This document shows, piece by piece, positions 36,782 through 45,921 of a stretch of 48,515 nt of DNA. The translations under genes and the position numbers were made by a program. The DNA is from Planctomycetaceae bacterium (GTDB taxonomy: Bacteria > Planctomycetota > Planctomycetia > Planctomycetales > Planctomycetaceae): assembly GCA_020850695.1 (NCBI GenBank), contig JADZEF010000013.1:1-48515 (forward strand), in the 5' to 3' direction. Every line of letters starts with the position of its first letter. Position 1 is the first letter of the stretch. Under the pieces are notes generated by a model. That model saw only the letters and a list, made by a program, of their open reading frames with translations. It had not been told where the DNA came from and did not search any database.

Positions 36782-39553
36782 ATGACAATGAAGGTCTCGC
36801 CTGCTGCTCCCGCCCGACCTCCCGCCGATTGCCGGATCGCCCTCATGAGCGTCGCTTCCTCTTTCCAAGCACTCCGCTCTTCGTCTCTGGCGTTGGCCAT
36901 CGCAGCAAGTGCGTTGTGTGTGGGACTCGCGACCGGTTCGGCCCAGGCCGCCGATGCGGGCACGTCGTGGGAGAAGGACGTCCGGCCGATTCTCAAGCGG
37001 CACTGCTTCCACTGCCACGGCGAAGAGGAGATGCATGAAGGGAAGCTGGATCTGCGGCTGGCCCGCACGACCATCGCCGGCGGAGATTCCGGCGCGGCCG
37101 TGGTTGTGGGAAAACCGGAGGAGAGCCTGCTTCTGACGCGGGTGGTCAGCGGTGAAATGCCGCCCAAGGACAAGAAGCTGAGCGCTGCGGAGCAGGAGGC
37201 GCTGCGCCGCTGGATCGCCGAGGGAGCGAAGACAAACCGCCCGGAGCCAGCCGATCCCGCGACCGCCTTCATCACGGAGGAAGAGCGGAGCTTCTGGTCG
37301 TTCCAGCCGGTCAAGCGGCCTGCGATTCCTGCGGTGAAGAACCTCGGACTGGTCCGCAATGAGGTCGATGCGTTCCTGCTGGCGCGGCTCGAAGCTCAGG
37401 GGCTGACCTATTCGCCCGAGGCCGATCGTGCGGTTCTGATCCGGCGGCTGTCGTTCGACGTGCGGGGACTTCCGCCGACCCCAGAGGAAGTTGACGCGTT
37501 CATCGCCGACTCGTCTCCCGACGCGTGGGAGCGGCTTGTCGACCGGATGCTGGCTTCGCCGCACTACGGCGAGCGCTGGGGACGGCACTGGCTCGACGTC
37601 GCGGGATATGCCGACTCGGAGGGCTATACCGACGACGACACGGTGCGGCAGGAGGCATGGAAGTACCGCGACTACGTCATTCGCTCGTTCAACGAAGACA
37701 AGCCGTACGACCGGTTCGTGCTCGAGCAGCTGGCAGGCGACGAACTGCTGACGCCTCCCTATGTGAACCTCACCCCTGAGCAGATCGAACTGCTGACCGC
37801 CACCGGCTTCCTGCGGATGGCCCCGGACGGCACCGGAGGGAGTGTCGAACAGGGAGTCGCCCGCAACCAGGTGATTGCCGACACGCTGCAGATCGCGACG
37901 TCGTCGCTGCTGGGAATGACGGTCGCCTGCGCGCAGTGTCACAACCACCGCTACGATCCCATTCCGCAGACCGACTACTACCGGATGCGGGCGATCTTCG
38001 AGCCGGCGTTCAACCTCGTCACCTGGCGCAATCCGCTCGGCCGCCGCATTTCGCTCTACACCGACGCGGACCGCAAGCGGTCGGCCGAGATCGAGGCGGA
38101 AGCGAAAAAAGTGATGGACGAGCGCGAGAAGGTTCAGAACGAGGCGATTGCGGCGACGGTCGAGAGGGAGCTGGCGAAGCTTCCCGAGGACAAGCGGGAG
38201 ATTGTCCGCACGGCCCGCAACACGCCGGAGAAGGATCGCACTCCCGAGCAGCAGGCCCTTCTCAAGGAACATCCGAGCGTAAACGTCTCGGCGGGGTCGC
38301 TCTACCTCTACGATCGCAAGGCCGCCGATCAACTCAAGAAGATGGCCGAGGAAGCCCAGCGGATTCGCGGGACGAAGCCGGTGGAGGAATTCATCCGGGC
38401 GCTGACCGAGATTCCCGGCCAGATTCCCGAGACGAAGCTCCGCTATCGCGGCGACCCGGAGCAGCCGCGACAGACGATGTCCCCCGGCGAGCTGGCGGTC
38501 GTCGACGTCCACGCCGATCAGCCGCTCCCCCTCGACGATGCTGCGCTTCCCACCAGCGGCCGCCGCCTTGCGTATGCCCGCCGCCTGGTCGACGGCAATC
38601 ATCCGCTCACGGCCCGCGTCCTCGTCAATCGCGTCTGGATGCACCACTTCGGCCGCGGCATCGTTGCCACGCCTTCCGACTTCGGCCAGCTCGGCGACCG
38701 CCCCACGCATCCCGAACTTCTCGACTGGCTCGCCGACTACTTCCAGACTCCGGCGACGGCCACCGCAGACGCCGCTGCCTCCGGCCGCTGGTCGATCAAG
38801 CGGCTGCATCGATTGCTGCTCAATACAACCGCATACCGTCAATCGTCGAATCGGACGCCGGCCCTCGACGCGGCCGATCCCGACAACAAGCTGCTCGCCC
38901 GGATGTCTGTGCGGCGACTCGAATCGGAAGCGGTTCGCGACGCCATCCTGGCCGCCAACGGCACGATCACCACGAAGTGGTATGGGCCGCCGGTCCCCGT
39001 GATGCAGGACGAGGTAGGACAGATCGTCCTCGGCATCGAGAACCTCAACGGCGAAAACCGTCCCGACAAGATCATTCCCTTGAACGGGGAAGAGTTCCGC
39101 CGCAGCATCTACGTCCAGGTTCGCCGCAGCCGCCCGCTGGGCGTGCTGGAGACGTTTGACGCCCCGCAGATGACGCCCAACTGCGAATCGCGCTCGGCCT
39201 CGACCGTCGCCACGCAGTCGCTGCTGCTGATGAACAGTGATGCGGTTCTGAAGGCGGCCGAGCAGTTCGCCACCCATGTCGAGAAGACCGGCTCGGCCGA
39301 TGCGGCCGCTCAGGGTCATCTCGCGTGGCGGCTGGCCTATGGCACGGTCCCGACCGCCGAAGAGCAAGCGCAGATCGCGAGCTTCCTGACGACGCAAACC
39401 GAGCGCTTCCGGGCGAAGCAGCCAGTCGCGCCGGCCGGTGCGGCGCCCGTGGCGAAACCGGGGGACGCGAAGCCGGTCGATCCTGCTCACCAGGCGATGA
39501 CGATCTTCTGCCAGGCGCTCCTCAGCTCGAACCGGTTCCTGTACGTGGATTAG
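36782..39553 (+). CDS. DUF1549/DUF1553 planctomycete cytochrome protein (PSCyt1-PSCyt2-PSD1)
   Basis: This 923-residue exported protein has a signal peptide near residues 34-58 ([22 protein letters not shown]). PSCyt1 follows with one CFHCH heme motif (C75-H79: [18 protein letters not shown]). Next is DUF1549/PSCyt2 (about 170-400) with [21 protein letters not shown] and a second heme motif [12 protein letters not shown] (C383-H387). A Lys/Glu-rich helical spacer comes next (about 430-540), then DUF1553/PSD1 to the end ([51 protein letters not shown]). These proteins usually occur next to DUF1501 genes; here the DUF1501 gene is 4.3 kb away. They are suspected periplasmic oxidoreductases of carbohydrate breakdown. 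The ATG at 36845 is an alternative start with a shorter signal region. Confidence 0.94.
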   Translation: MTMKVSPAAPARPPADCRIALMSVASSFQALRSSSLALAIAASALCVGLATGSAQAADAGTSWEKDVRPILKRHCFHCHGEEEMHEGKLDLRLARTTIAGGDSGAAVVVGKPEESLLLTRVVSGEMPPKDKKLSAAEQEALRRWIAEGAKTNRPEPADPATAFITEEERSFWSFQPVKRPAIPAVKNLGLVRNEVDAFLLARLEAQGLTYSPEADRAVLIRRLSFDVRGLPPTPEEVDAFIADSSPDAWERLVDRMLASPHYGERWGRHWLDVAGYADSEGYTDDDTVRQEAWKYRDYVIRSFNEDKPYDRFVLEQLAGDELLTPPYVNLTPEQIELLTATGFLRMAPDGTGGSVEQGVARNQVIADTLQIATSSLLGMTVACAQCHNHRYDPIPQTDYYRMRAIFEPAFNLVTWRNPLGRRISLYTDADRKRSAEIEAEAKKVMDEREKVQNEAIAATVERELAKLPEDKREIVRTARNTPEKDRTPEQQALLKEHPSVNVSAGSLYLYDRKAADQLKKMAEEAQRIRGTKPVEEFIRALTEIPGQIPETKLRYRGDPEQPRQTMSPGELAVVDVHADQPLPLDDAALPTSGRRLAYARRLVDGNHPLTARVLVNRVWMHHFGRGIVATPSDFGQLGDRPTHPELLDWLADYFQTPATATADAAASGRWSIKRLHRLLLNTTAYRQSSNRTPALDAADPDNKLLARMSVRRLESEAVRDAILAANGTITTKWYGPPVPVMQDEVGQIVLGIENLNGENRPDKIIPLNGEEFRRSIYVQVRRSRPLGVLETFDAPQMTPNCESRSASTVATQSLLLMNSDAVLKAAEQFATHVEKTGSADAAAQGHLAWRLAYGTVPTAEEQAQIASFLTTQTERFRAKQPVAPAGAAPVAKPGDAKPVDPAHQAMTIFCQALLSSNRFLYVD

Positions 39554-39556
39554 GGT

Positions 39557-39661
39557 GCGTTACCGCTGGGTTCTCCGTAGTCCGGCCTTCCAAGGCCGGA
39601 CGAAATCTGACGCCCGGCCTTGGAAGGCCGGGCTACGAAGCGGAAAACGCGATGGTAACGC
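39557..39661. repeat. CCGGCCTT palindromic repeat, copy 3
   Basis: This is the best-preserved copy, with inverted arms at 39577-39599 and 39614-39636 (one mismatch), each arm folding as CCGGCCTT-CC-AAGGCCGG or its complement. The outer ends GCGTTACC (39557-39564) and GGTAACGC (39654-39661) are perfect inverted repeats. It begins four bases after the DUF1553 stop. Confidence 0.88.
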
Positions 39662-39662
39662 G

Positions 39663-39766
39663 CCGTCTTTCGCTCCGCGAAAGAACACGAGCGTCGTTTC
39701 AGGCTTCGACAGTCCCGCGAACCGAGGTCGTCAGACGCGACATTGTTTCGCAGAGCGAAAGACGAC
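39663..39766. repeat. Second palindromic element, TCTTTCGC hairpins
   Basis: A perfect 8-bp hairpin, TCTTTCGC-TCC-GCGAAAGA (39666-39684), and a related TTTCGC-AGA-GCGAAA hairpin (39746-39760) are inverted copies of each other (18 bases at 39665-39682 against 39746-39763, one mismatch). It abuts the CCGGCCTT repeat, so this convergent intergenic stretch is filled with repeats. Confidence 0.7.
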
Positions 39767-39777
39767 CATGGACCGCC

Positions 39778-42270
39778 TCACTCGTCATCGGGTTGCATTG
39801 GCGCAGCCTTTCCCTTCGGACCGGGGAGATCGAGGAGGAGTGTGCGGCGGTAGCTGATGCCTCCGACTTCTCCATCGAGGCACACCAGTCCCTTCCCGCC
39901 GATCGTCTTGCTGGTGGCCTTCGTGTCGAGGATCCGTTTGCCGTTGATCGTCAGCACGACGGATTCCCCGACGACCCGCAATACGAGTGTGTTCCATTTC
40001 CCCTCCGGCAGCGAGGCATTGGCGGTCGGCGCTTCGACCTTGAACAGCGAACCCGTGGAGAACTTGTCCGGAGCGGTTCCCGCATCGTTCGCAAGGTGAA
40101 TCTTGAACGCGTTGTTCGGATTGGGGGACTGCCGGCCGTTCCAGTGGAAGTAGACTCCTCCCTGGCCCAGCGAGCCGCTCACGCGGTATTCGGTCCGCAG
40201 TTCGAAATTGTCGTACTCTCGGCGCGATTGCAGGGCGGCTCCGGCGGACTTCTTCCCGTCGGCGGTATACATGCCGTTCTCCACAGCCCACTGCCGCGGG
40301 CCGATCTGGACCCAGTTCGCGAGCGTGTAGACTTCTTCGTTCAACGCCTTGGCCTTCTCGGCCGCCGCGGAGTCCTCGTATTTGTCGAGGACCGCTTCGA
40401 GGAGCATCAGGCCAGCCGCCGCCTTATCGCGGCGGATCTCCTGGTCGGCGAGATGCACCATGCGGGCAGGGACATGTTCAAGCACCTCCGCACCCGTCTT
40501 GCCGCCGCGCTTGAGCCGGTTTTCGGCCCCTTTCTCCGACCCCTGGGCGTCGTTCAGCAGGAACGTGCCGATCCGCCGCTGGGCGTCCTCGTTGGTCTTG
40601 CCAAGCGAGTCTTCAACGAGGTCGGCGAGGTCTCCCGCGGCCATCGAATCGAGCTGCTTCTCCAGTTCCTTGGCGCGGGCCTTCAGATGCAGCACGCCCT
40701 CTTCGAAATTGACGAAGTCGACCTTCGCCCCGGCCACCCGCACCGTCGACCCCGGCTTGAGCTTCGCCACCGCCTCATTCACGTCGTCCCAGAAACGCTT
40801 GATCTCTTCGACCTCGGCGAGATCCCATCGGATGAGGTCGCGATCGGCCGCCAGCTTGTCGTCTTTCAGCGCCTCTCTGGCCGACTTCTCCGCCTCGTCG
40901 TACCGGCGCTCGGCCATCAGCGAACGGAAACCTTCACGGAAGGCCGCATAAGGGAGAGGCAGGGCGCGGGGATCAATCGGCGGAGCGGTCTCCTCGGGCT
41001 TTGGCTCGGGAGTTTCCGGTTCGTCTGGTTTTCTAGCGACCTGCGGCAACGGCGCAATCGACTTCCCGCGCGGGGCAAGCCCCCAGCCGGGGCCGTTCGC
41101 CAGCCGCACCATGAAGAGGTCGCCGTCCTCGGGATTGTTCGAATAGATCAGCCACTGCTCGTCGTCGGAGACGGCGAACTGCCGGCGGTTGGGGGTGGCG
41201 ACGTAACCTTCGAGCTTAAGCGTCGTGACGACTTCCAGGTCGGAGAAGGGCTGATCGGTGGTGGTGCGGCGAGCGCGGCGGAGCGTCGAGCCGTCGAAGA
41301 CGTATTGCCGCAGACCGTCGACCGAGAAGCACGGATGGCCTCCCGGCAGGCGGGCCGACGTCGTCCCGGAGAACTTCTGATCCAAGGCACGGCGGCTGGC
41401 CCGCATCGTCTGGAGCGGCTTGCCTTCTTCGGGAGCCTGGGTCCAGAAGACTTGCCTGCCGTCGGCGCTGATTTGGGCGGAGGGCCAGAAGCCCCCCGCG
41501 GCGGCGAACTGGATCGATTCGGGATTGGTGAAGTCCGCATCCACAGCGGGCCGGTGAATGGCAGAGAGGCGGGCCTTGTCGGCCGAGGCGTAAACCAGCA
41601 GCAGGCCGTTGGCGGTGATGGACGGAGACGAGAGGGCGTCCGGGCTGCGGGTGACGGGGACGAACGTCGGTTCTCCGAAGCCGTGATACGGCGAGGGCCG
41701 CGTGGCGAAGTAGATCCCTTTGCCGCCCGGACGCATGCTGACGAACCAGATCGTCCGTCCGTCGGCTTCCAGAAACGGATCGAGCTCGACTCCGGGTGTA
41801 TTCAATGACGCGAGCGGCAGCGGTTCCCCGACGGAACTCTCGAGCAAGGGGGCCTCAAGCATCGAGTTCGCGTCGTCCCCTTCGTCGGCGACGGCCGCCG
41901 TGGCGATGATGTTCTCTTCCTGGCCGACCGACATGTCGCGGTCGACGTCCTTGAACCCTTCCTTCGCCATCACAAAGCGGTGACGGCCGCGGATGACGGT
42001 CACCGCGCACGGTGTCAGCAGAGGTTGCAACTGCTCGTCGCGAGCCAGCTCGCCGTCGACGAAGACGGAGAATCCCGGCTCGTTCGAATAGATATTCACA
42101 ACGCCCGTCGGAGGACTCGGCAGCGGGACCTCTTTCGGATTCCGCAGTTTTTCCTTGGGGGCGGCCGTTGACGAACCGGTCGATTCGACGGTGCGGGCGG
42201 GCTTCGACCCGCACCCCGACAACGGCAGACTCAGACCTGCAACGAGTAGCAGCAGAGCGGCACGACGCAT
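39778..42270 (-). CDS. Lipoprotein with PEGA, propeller and DUF1080 domains
   Basis: The 830-residue lipoprotein has a lipobox LPLSGC (C20). A PEGA-like domain follows (about 56-109: VVNIYSNEPGFSVFVDGELARD, IRGRHRFVMAKEGF). A six-bladed PD40/TolB-type propeller comes next (about 160-400: DPFLEADGRTIWFVSMRPGG, SPSITANGLLLVYAS, SAQISADGRQVFWTQ). The middle section is helical and charged (about 430-620). The C-terminal DUF1080 domain has a concanavalin-like fold (about 640-825: NFELRTEYRVSGSLGQGGVYFHWNG, EGKWNTLVLRVVGESVVLTINGKRI), known from 3-keto-disaccharide hydrolases. The fusion suggests an envelope sensor or sugar-binding protein. I chose the ATG at 42270 since it gives a compact signal; starts at 42288 and 42309 are alternatives. 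Confidence 0.9.
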   Translation of the reverse strand: MRRAALLLLVAGLSLPLSGCGSKPARTVESTGSSTAAPKEKLRNPKEVPLPSPPTGVVNIYSNEPGFSVFVDGELARDEQLQPLLTPCAVTVIRGRHRFVMAKEGFKDVDRDMSVGQEENIIATAAVADEGDDANSMLEAPLLESSVGEPLPLASLNTPGVELDPFLEADGRTIWFVSMRPGGKGIYFATRPSPYHGFGEPTFVPVTRSPDALSSPSITANGLLLVYASADKARLSAIHRPAVDADFTNPESIQFAAAGGFWPSAQISADGRQVFWTQAPEEGKPLQTMRASRRALDQKFSGTTSARLPGGHPCFSVDGLRQYVFDGSTLRRARRTTTDQPFSDLEVVTTLKLEGYVATPNRRQFAVSDDEQWLIYSNNPEDGDLFMVRLANGPGWGLAPRGKSIAPLPQVARKPDEPETPEPKPEETAPPIDPRALPLPYAAFREGFRSLMAERRYDEAEKSAREALKDDKLAADRDLIRWDLAEVEEIKRFWDDVNEAVAKLKPGSTVRVAGAKVDFVNFEEGVLHLKARAKELEKQLDSMAAGDLADLVEDSLGKTNEDAQRRIGTFLLNDAQGSEKGAENRLKRGGKTGAEVLEHVPARMVHLADQEIRRDKAAAGLMLLEAVLDKYEDSAAAEKAKALNEEVYTLANWVQIGPRQWAVENGMYTADGKKSAGAALQSRREYDNFELRTEYRVSGSLGQGGVYFHWNGRQSPNPNNAFKIHLANDAGTAPDKFSTGSLFKVEAPTANASLPEGKWNTLVLRVVGESVVLTINGKRILDTKATSKTIGGKGLVCLDGEVGGISYRRTLLLDLPGPKGKAAPMQPDDE

Positions 42271-42357
42271 GGTTTTCTCGCGGCCCATCGGGCGCATGTC
42301 GACGGGCAACCCGGAACAGGTTGCCTCGTCGACATGCTATCAGATGCGCCGACCGCG

Positions 42358-42582
42358 TCACGCCATCTGAGATTCCTCTTTGAGGAACTCGCGGCGGCTG
42401 CGCTCGAGGAGTTCGTCGAAGTTGATGCCCCCCATGCGGCAGACGTGGCGAATGTCGGTCAGCATGTAGGTCATGGCGACATCGACCGGCTCGCCGCCCA
42501 GGCCTTCAGGAAGCCACTGATAGTGACGCGAGCGCAGCACGCTCCTGACATGGTCCATCCATTCGGAACGATCGACAGCCAT
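42358..42582 (-). CDS. Small conserved-looking soluble protein
   Basis: This 74-residue protein has no recognised motif or membrane helix. It is mixed-charge and predicted helical, with a paired phrase VRSVLRSRHYQWLP and ITYMLTD-like VDVAMTYMLTDIRHVCRMGGINFDELLERS. A very strong ribosome site (GGAGGAGAT) lies directly upstream of the ATG at 42582, and the composition is protein-like, so I accept it as real. It lies 87 bases upstream of the DUF1080 lipoprotein start on the same strand and may be its operon leader. The function is unknown. An alternative is a short regulatory or chaperone-like partner. Confidence 0.72.
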   Translation of the reverse strand: MAVDRSEWMDHVRSVLRSRHYQWLPEGLGGEPVDVAMTYMLTDIRHVCRMGGINFDELLERSRREFLKEESQMA

Positions 42583-42886
42583 GGGATCTCCTCCGGGGTC
42601 GAGTCGGCGTCAGGTTTTTCGACGGGAACGATGTGACGAGAAACGGCGCGAGCGGCCGCGTCACCAGATGGGATAGCGCCATCATAGACCCGGGTCTGCG
42701 CCGCGAATACCCCCTTTCTGACACGTGTGCGCCGATCTGAGGAGCTCCGTCCGGACGTGGCTGTTGCGGCGATGAGGGATTCGACCATCGGTGGCAGATT
42801 GCGGGGGCGAGTGTTAAAGTGTCGCGCGTCTGGACCTTGAGGCCAGTGGTTCAGCGGGCTCGATTGTTGCGGGGTGTGAGAACGTC
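42583..42886. other. Divergent intergenic region before aroH
   Basis: About 300 bases contain promoters for the small protein (minus) and aroH (plus). The frames here carry no motif. No terminator or operator could be assigned. Confidence 0.4.
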
Positions 42887-43258
42887 ATGGCAGTGCGCGG
42901 CATCCGAGGAGCAACCACCGTCGAAGCGGACGTGCCGGCCGAGATTCAGGCGGCGACGCGAGAGCTGCTCCAGGAGATCCTGCGCGTCAACGCCATCGAG
43001 CACTTCGAGGACATCGCCTCGGCGATCTTCACGACAACGCCCGACCTCAAGTCGACATTCCCCGCCGAGGCGGCCCGCGCCCTCGGGATGAAGCAGGTGC
43101 CGCTGTTGTGTGCGTCCGAGATCGCGGTGACGACCGGCATGCCGCGCTGCATCCGCATTCTGCTGCACCTCAACACCGACAAGCCGCAATCCGAGATCGT
43201 CCACGTCTATCTGCGCGACGCGAAGAAGCTGCGGCCGGATATGCAGAGCGCTCAGTAG
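42887..43258 (+). CDS. aroH: Chorismate mutase, AroH type
   Basis: This 123-residue monofunctional chorismate mutase converts chorismate to prephenate on the way to phenylalanine and tyrosine. It aligns along its length with Bacillus subtilis Aro[12 protein letters not shown] (R4 and R7), [40 protein letters not shown] (catalytic Cys/Glu/Arg region) and [13 protein letters not shown]. These form the trimeric barrel active site between subunits. The ATG at 42887 directly precedes the conserved start and gives the normal length. It stands alone, with no other aromatic-pathway gene near. The protein is cytoplasmic. Confidence 0.97.
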   Translation: MAVRGIRGATTVEADVPAEIQAATRELLQEILRVNAIEHFEDIASAIFTTTPDLKSTFPAEAARALGMKQVPLLCASEIAVTTGMPRCIRILLHLNTDKPQSEIVHVYLRDAKKLRPDMQSAQ

Positions 43259-43314
43259 CCGCGAGGTCGACAGTCGTCGGCGCCAGTCAGCGTGAGAGAC
43301 GCGGAACCCGAGGA

Positions 43315-43602
43315 CTACCGTTCCCAGATGTCAGGTCGAATCTGCCGATCAAGCCAGTGGGCGGGGGCGTAAAACTTGTCCTGGTACTCTTCCAGAATTT
43401 GCCAACTCGGGAAGTACGACGGCATGGTCTTGCGGGGGATGGCTGGCGGTGGCCTCAACATGAGAGCGGGGCCGCGACCACCGCTCACCGGGAGTGAAGG
43501 AATGACGGATCGGTAGTACGCCCAGCCGTACCCACATGCGATTACGCCGAGAACACCAAGTCCCGCGATCAAAGAACTCATCGCAGATCTGGAAGTTGAC
43601 AT
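43315..43602 (-). CDS. Small single-pass membrane protein
   Basis: The 95-residue product has one N-terminal membrane helix (about residues 9-31: SSLIAGLGVLGVIACGYGWAYY). A Pro-rich linker follows, then an aromatic-rich tail (SYFPSWQILEEYQDKFYAPAHWLDRQIRPDIWER). No family is recognised. GGGAAGAG precedes the ATG at 43602. The tail has features of a folded interaction peptide rather than a chance frame, but length and lack of context limit confidence. It is convergent with aroH. Confidence 0.6.
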   Translation of the reverse strand: MSTSRSAMSSLIAGLGVLGVIACGYGWAYYRSVIPSLPVSGGRGPALMLRPPPAIPRKTMPSYFPSWQILEEYQDKFYAPAHWLDRQIRPDIWER

Positions 43603-43863
43603 GAATCTCTTCCCGATATTTGACCATTCGCCTCTACGGCTGTTTCATCGATTTCCGTTCGTCTGCGCCCAATCCTCAACAGCAAGACGTCAATTCACAC
43701 TACGGCGTTCCTGCCATCTCGAAGAGATCGCTCTGTTCGTTGTCTCGCGGTGGACCGCACGAATGTCTTTTCGAGATGCGGGCGCGAGGCATTCTCAAGA
43801 CTCAAGGCATGTGCTAGGCTTGAGACGCATCAGTGGTTTCTTGCGCTTGAGGACGGCTGATAA

Positions 43864-45261
43864 ATGACGCGAGCGAAGCCTACCAGTTCTTCGGAACGCC
43901 GACATTGCGGCGGTCCCGTTGCGCGTCGCGAGTTGCTCAAGCTCGGAGCGCTGGCGGTCGGCGGGCTTTCGTTGCCGCAGATTCTTCAGGCCCGCGAAGC
44001 ATCGGGGAACGCGTCGGCCGATACGTCGGTCATCCTGCTCTACATGCACGGCGGTCCGTCGCAGCTTGAGACGTATGATCTGAAGCCCGACGCCCCGTCC
44101 GGTTATCGCAGCATCTACCGTCCCATTCCGACGGTCGTTCCCGGGATGGATGTTTGCGAGCACCTGCCGCTGCACGCGAAGCTCGCCGACAAGTTCAGCC
44201 TCGTGCGGTCGCTCAACCATGATGTCGGCATTCACAGCGACGGCGGGATCGTCGTGCTGACGGGGAAGCGGCCGAGCAAGCTCGATCCGACGTCGCAGTC
44301 GAAGAGCGAGCATCCCGATATCGGGCACATCGTCAGCCGCGTGCGGGGATTGAACGCCGACGCGATTCCGCCGTACGTCGCGATTCCGCAGAAGCCCTAC
44401 ATGACGCTGCCGACGTACCTCGGCTCGCATCACGCGGCATTCGAGACGGGGGAGCCGTCGAACCCGAATTACGCGCCGCCGCAGATGTCGGTCGTGGCGG
44501 GGCGCGATCCGCGGTGGATCGACGATCGCCGCACGCTCCTGCGTCACTTTGACCGGTTGAGGGCCGACGTCGACCAGAACGGCACCATGGGGACCGGCGA
44601 TCGCTTCCGCGACCTCGCGTTCCAGATGCTCACCAGCACGAAGGTGGCTGACGCGTTTGACGTCCGCAAGGAAGATCCGCGGGTCCGCGAGCGTTATGGC
44701 GACAACTTCTTCGGGCAGGGTTGCCTGCTGGCCCGCCGCCTCGCCGAAGCAGGGGCCGGCATCATCAATGTCTACATCAACACGCCGAAGTCGGGGCTCG
44801 ACTTCACCAACTGGGACGACCACATCCTGAACGCGGGGCGGCCCGGCCACTTCGGCATCTACATGACGCCGCGGCTGGCGTTCTACGACCAGGCGGTGTC
44901 GGCCCTCATCGAGGATATCTATGCCCGCGGGATCGACCGTCGCGTGCTGGTGGTGGCGGTGGGAGAGTTCGGCCGCACGCCGCGGATCAGCCAGAATGCG
45001 AGCGGTGCGGGCCGCGACCACTGGCCGCAGGCTTACACGGCCCTGGTGGCGGGGGGCGGGTTGCGGTGCGGGCAGACCGTTGGGGCGACCAACTCGAAGT
45101 CGGAATATCCGACCGAGAAACCGTATACTCCTCAGGATCTTCTGGCGGTGATGTACCGCCACCTGCGGATCGATCCCCACCAGCCGTTCAACGATTTCGG
45201 CGGCCGTCCGATCGCCATCCTGCAGGAAGGCCGACCGATTCCTGAACTGGATTTCGCGTGA
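43864..45261 (+). CDS. DUF1501 exported protein with Tat-type leader
   Basis: The 465-residue protein belongs to DUF1501, a planctomycete-rich family in the alkaline phosphatase/sulfatase fold superfamily. The leader has twin arginines R21-R22 in RRELLKLGALAVGGLSLPQIL, a Tat-type signal. Family motifs are ILLYMHGGPSQLETYDLKPDAP, SLVRSLNHDVGIHSDG, VVAVGEFGRTPRI and GRDHWPQAYTALVAGGGLRCG. These proteins commonly pair with DUF1549/DUF1553 cytochrome proteins, and one lies at 36782-39553. The exact reaction is unknown. Its stop overlaps the rpiB start by one base. Confidence 0.94.
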   Translation: MTRAKPTSSSERRHCGGPVARRELLKLGALAVGGLSLPQILQAREASGNASADTSVILLYMHGGPSQLETYDLKPDAPSGYRSIYRPIPTVVPGMDVCEHLPLHAKLADKFSLVRSLNHDVGIHSDGGIVVLTGKRPSKLDPTSQSKSEHPDIGHIVSRVRGLNADAIPPYVAIPQKPYMTLPTYLGSHHAAFETGEPSNPNYAPPQMSVVAGRDPRWIDDRRTLLRHFDRLRADVDQNGTMGTGDRFRDLAFQMLTSTKVADAFDVRKEDPRVRERYGDNFFGQGCLLARRLAEAGAGIINVYINTPKSGLDFTNWDDHILNAGRPGHFGIYMTPRLAFYDQAVSALIEDIYARGIDRRVLVVAVGEFGRTPRISQNASGAGRDHWPQAYTALVAGGGLRCGQTVGATNSKSEYPTEKPYTPQDLLAVMYRHLRIDPHQPFNDFGGRPIAILQEGRPIPELDFA

Positions 45262-45689
45262 TGCTGATCGCGCTCGCCTCCGACCACGCCGGTTTCACCT
45301 ACAAGCAACGCATCGTCCCGCTGCTCGAATCGCTGGGGCACACGGTGCGGGACTTCGGGACGAACTCGACCGAGTCGTGCGACTACCCCGACTTCATCAT
45401 GCCGGCCGCCCGCGCGGTGGCCGCGGGCGAATGCGAGCGCGGCATCGTGCTTGGGGGATCAGGCAACGGCGAAGCGATCGCCGCCAATCGCATCAAGGGA
45501 GTGCGGTGCGCTCTCTGCTGGAACGAAACGACGGCGCGACTGTGCCGCGAGCACAACAACGCGAACATGATCTCGCTGGGCGAGCGGATGATCGACTGGG
45601 TCACCGCCGAGACGATCATCCGGACGTGGCTGGCGACGGCTTTTGAAGGGGGCCGCCACGAGCGCCGCATTCAAAAGCTCGATGCGTGA
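45261..45689 (+). CDS. rpiB: Ribose 5-phosphate isomerase B
   Basis: This 142-residue enzyme interconverts ribose 5-phosphate and ribulose 5-phosphate in the pentose phosphate pathway. It has the RpiB/LacA fold with ALASDHAGFTYK near the start, the family catalytic-loop region CERGIVLGGSGNGEAIAANRIKGVRCALC, and HNNANMISLGERM. I prefer the ATG at 45261, which overlaps the DUF1501 stop; a GTG one codon upstream is possible. The coupling to DUF1501 is odd for a housekeeping enzyme and may reflect use of the sugar released outside. Length is normal for RpiB. Confidence 0.95.
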   Translation: MLIALASDHAGFTYKQRIVPLLESLGHTVRDFGTNSTESCDYPDFIMPAARAVAAGECERGIVLGGSGNGEAIAANRIKGVRCALCWNETTARLCREHNNANMISLGERMIDWVTAETIIRTWLATAFEGGRHERRIQKLDA

Positions 45690-45704
45690 GGCAAAGAAGA
45701 TCGC

Positions 45705-45723
45705 CCTCACGCTCCGCGTGAGG
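45705..45723. terminator. Short perfect hairpin after rpiB
   Basis: CCTCACGC (45705-45712) and GCGTGAGG (45716-45723) form an 8-bp stem with a TCC loop. It resembles the TCC-loop hairpin at 39666-39684 and may be a REP-type unit or a terminator; no T-run follows. The remaining 200 bases to the next gene contain nothing else recognised. Confidence 0.4.
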
Positions 45724-45921
45724 AGATGCCGGGCGCGGAGATGACGCCCTTGAGCCGCATCGATCGCGCGATCGGCTTGATCTCTGGCGGAGCCTGAGGG
45801 CTGGTGACTCTTCGAGTCGAGTTCGCTCCCGTGCGTTCCGGGCCTTCGCTAAGCCTCAGGCCCGGCCACCACACCTCAATTCCCAGCGCGGATAAGGCGC
45901 TCGTTTCAAGTCGAACACCCC

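Noticed and set aside
36494..39490. Minus-strand open frame of nearly 1000 codons opposite the DUF1553 protein
   Set aside because: The opposite strand carries two heme motifs and three known domains; the antisense translation is low complexity with no signal.
39325..41808. Plus-strand open frame of about 830 codons crossing repeats and the DUF1080 lipoprotein
   Set aside because: It runs through two palindromic repeats and antisense to a real lipoprotein; no motif or ribosome site.
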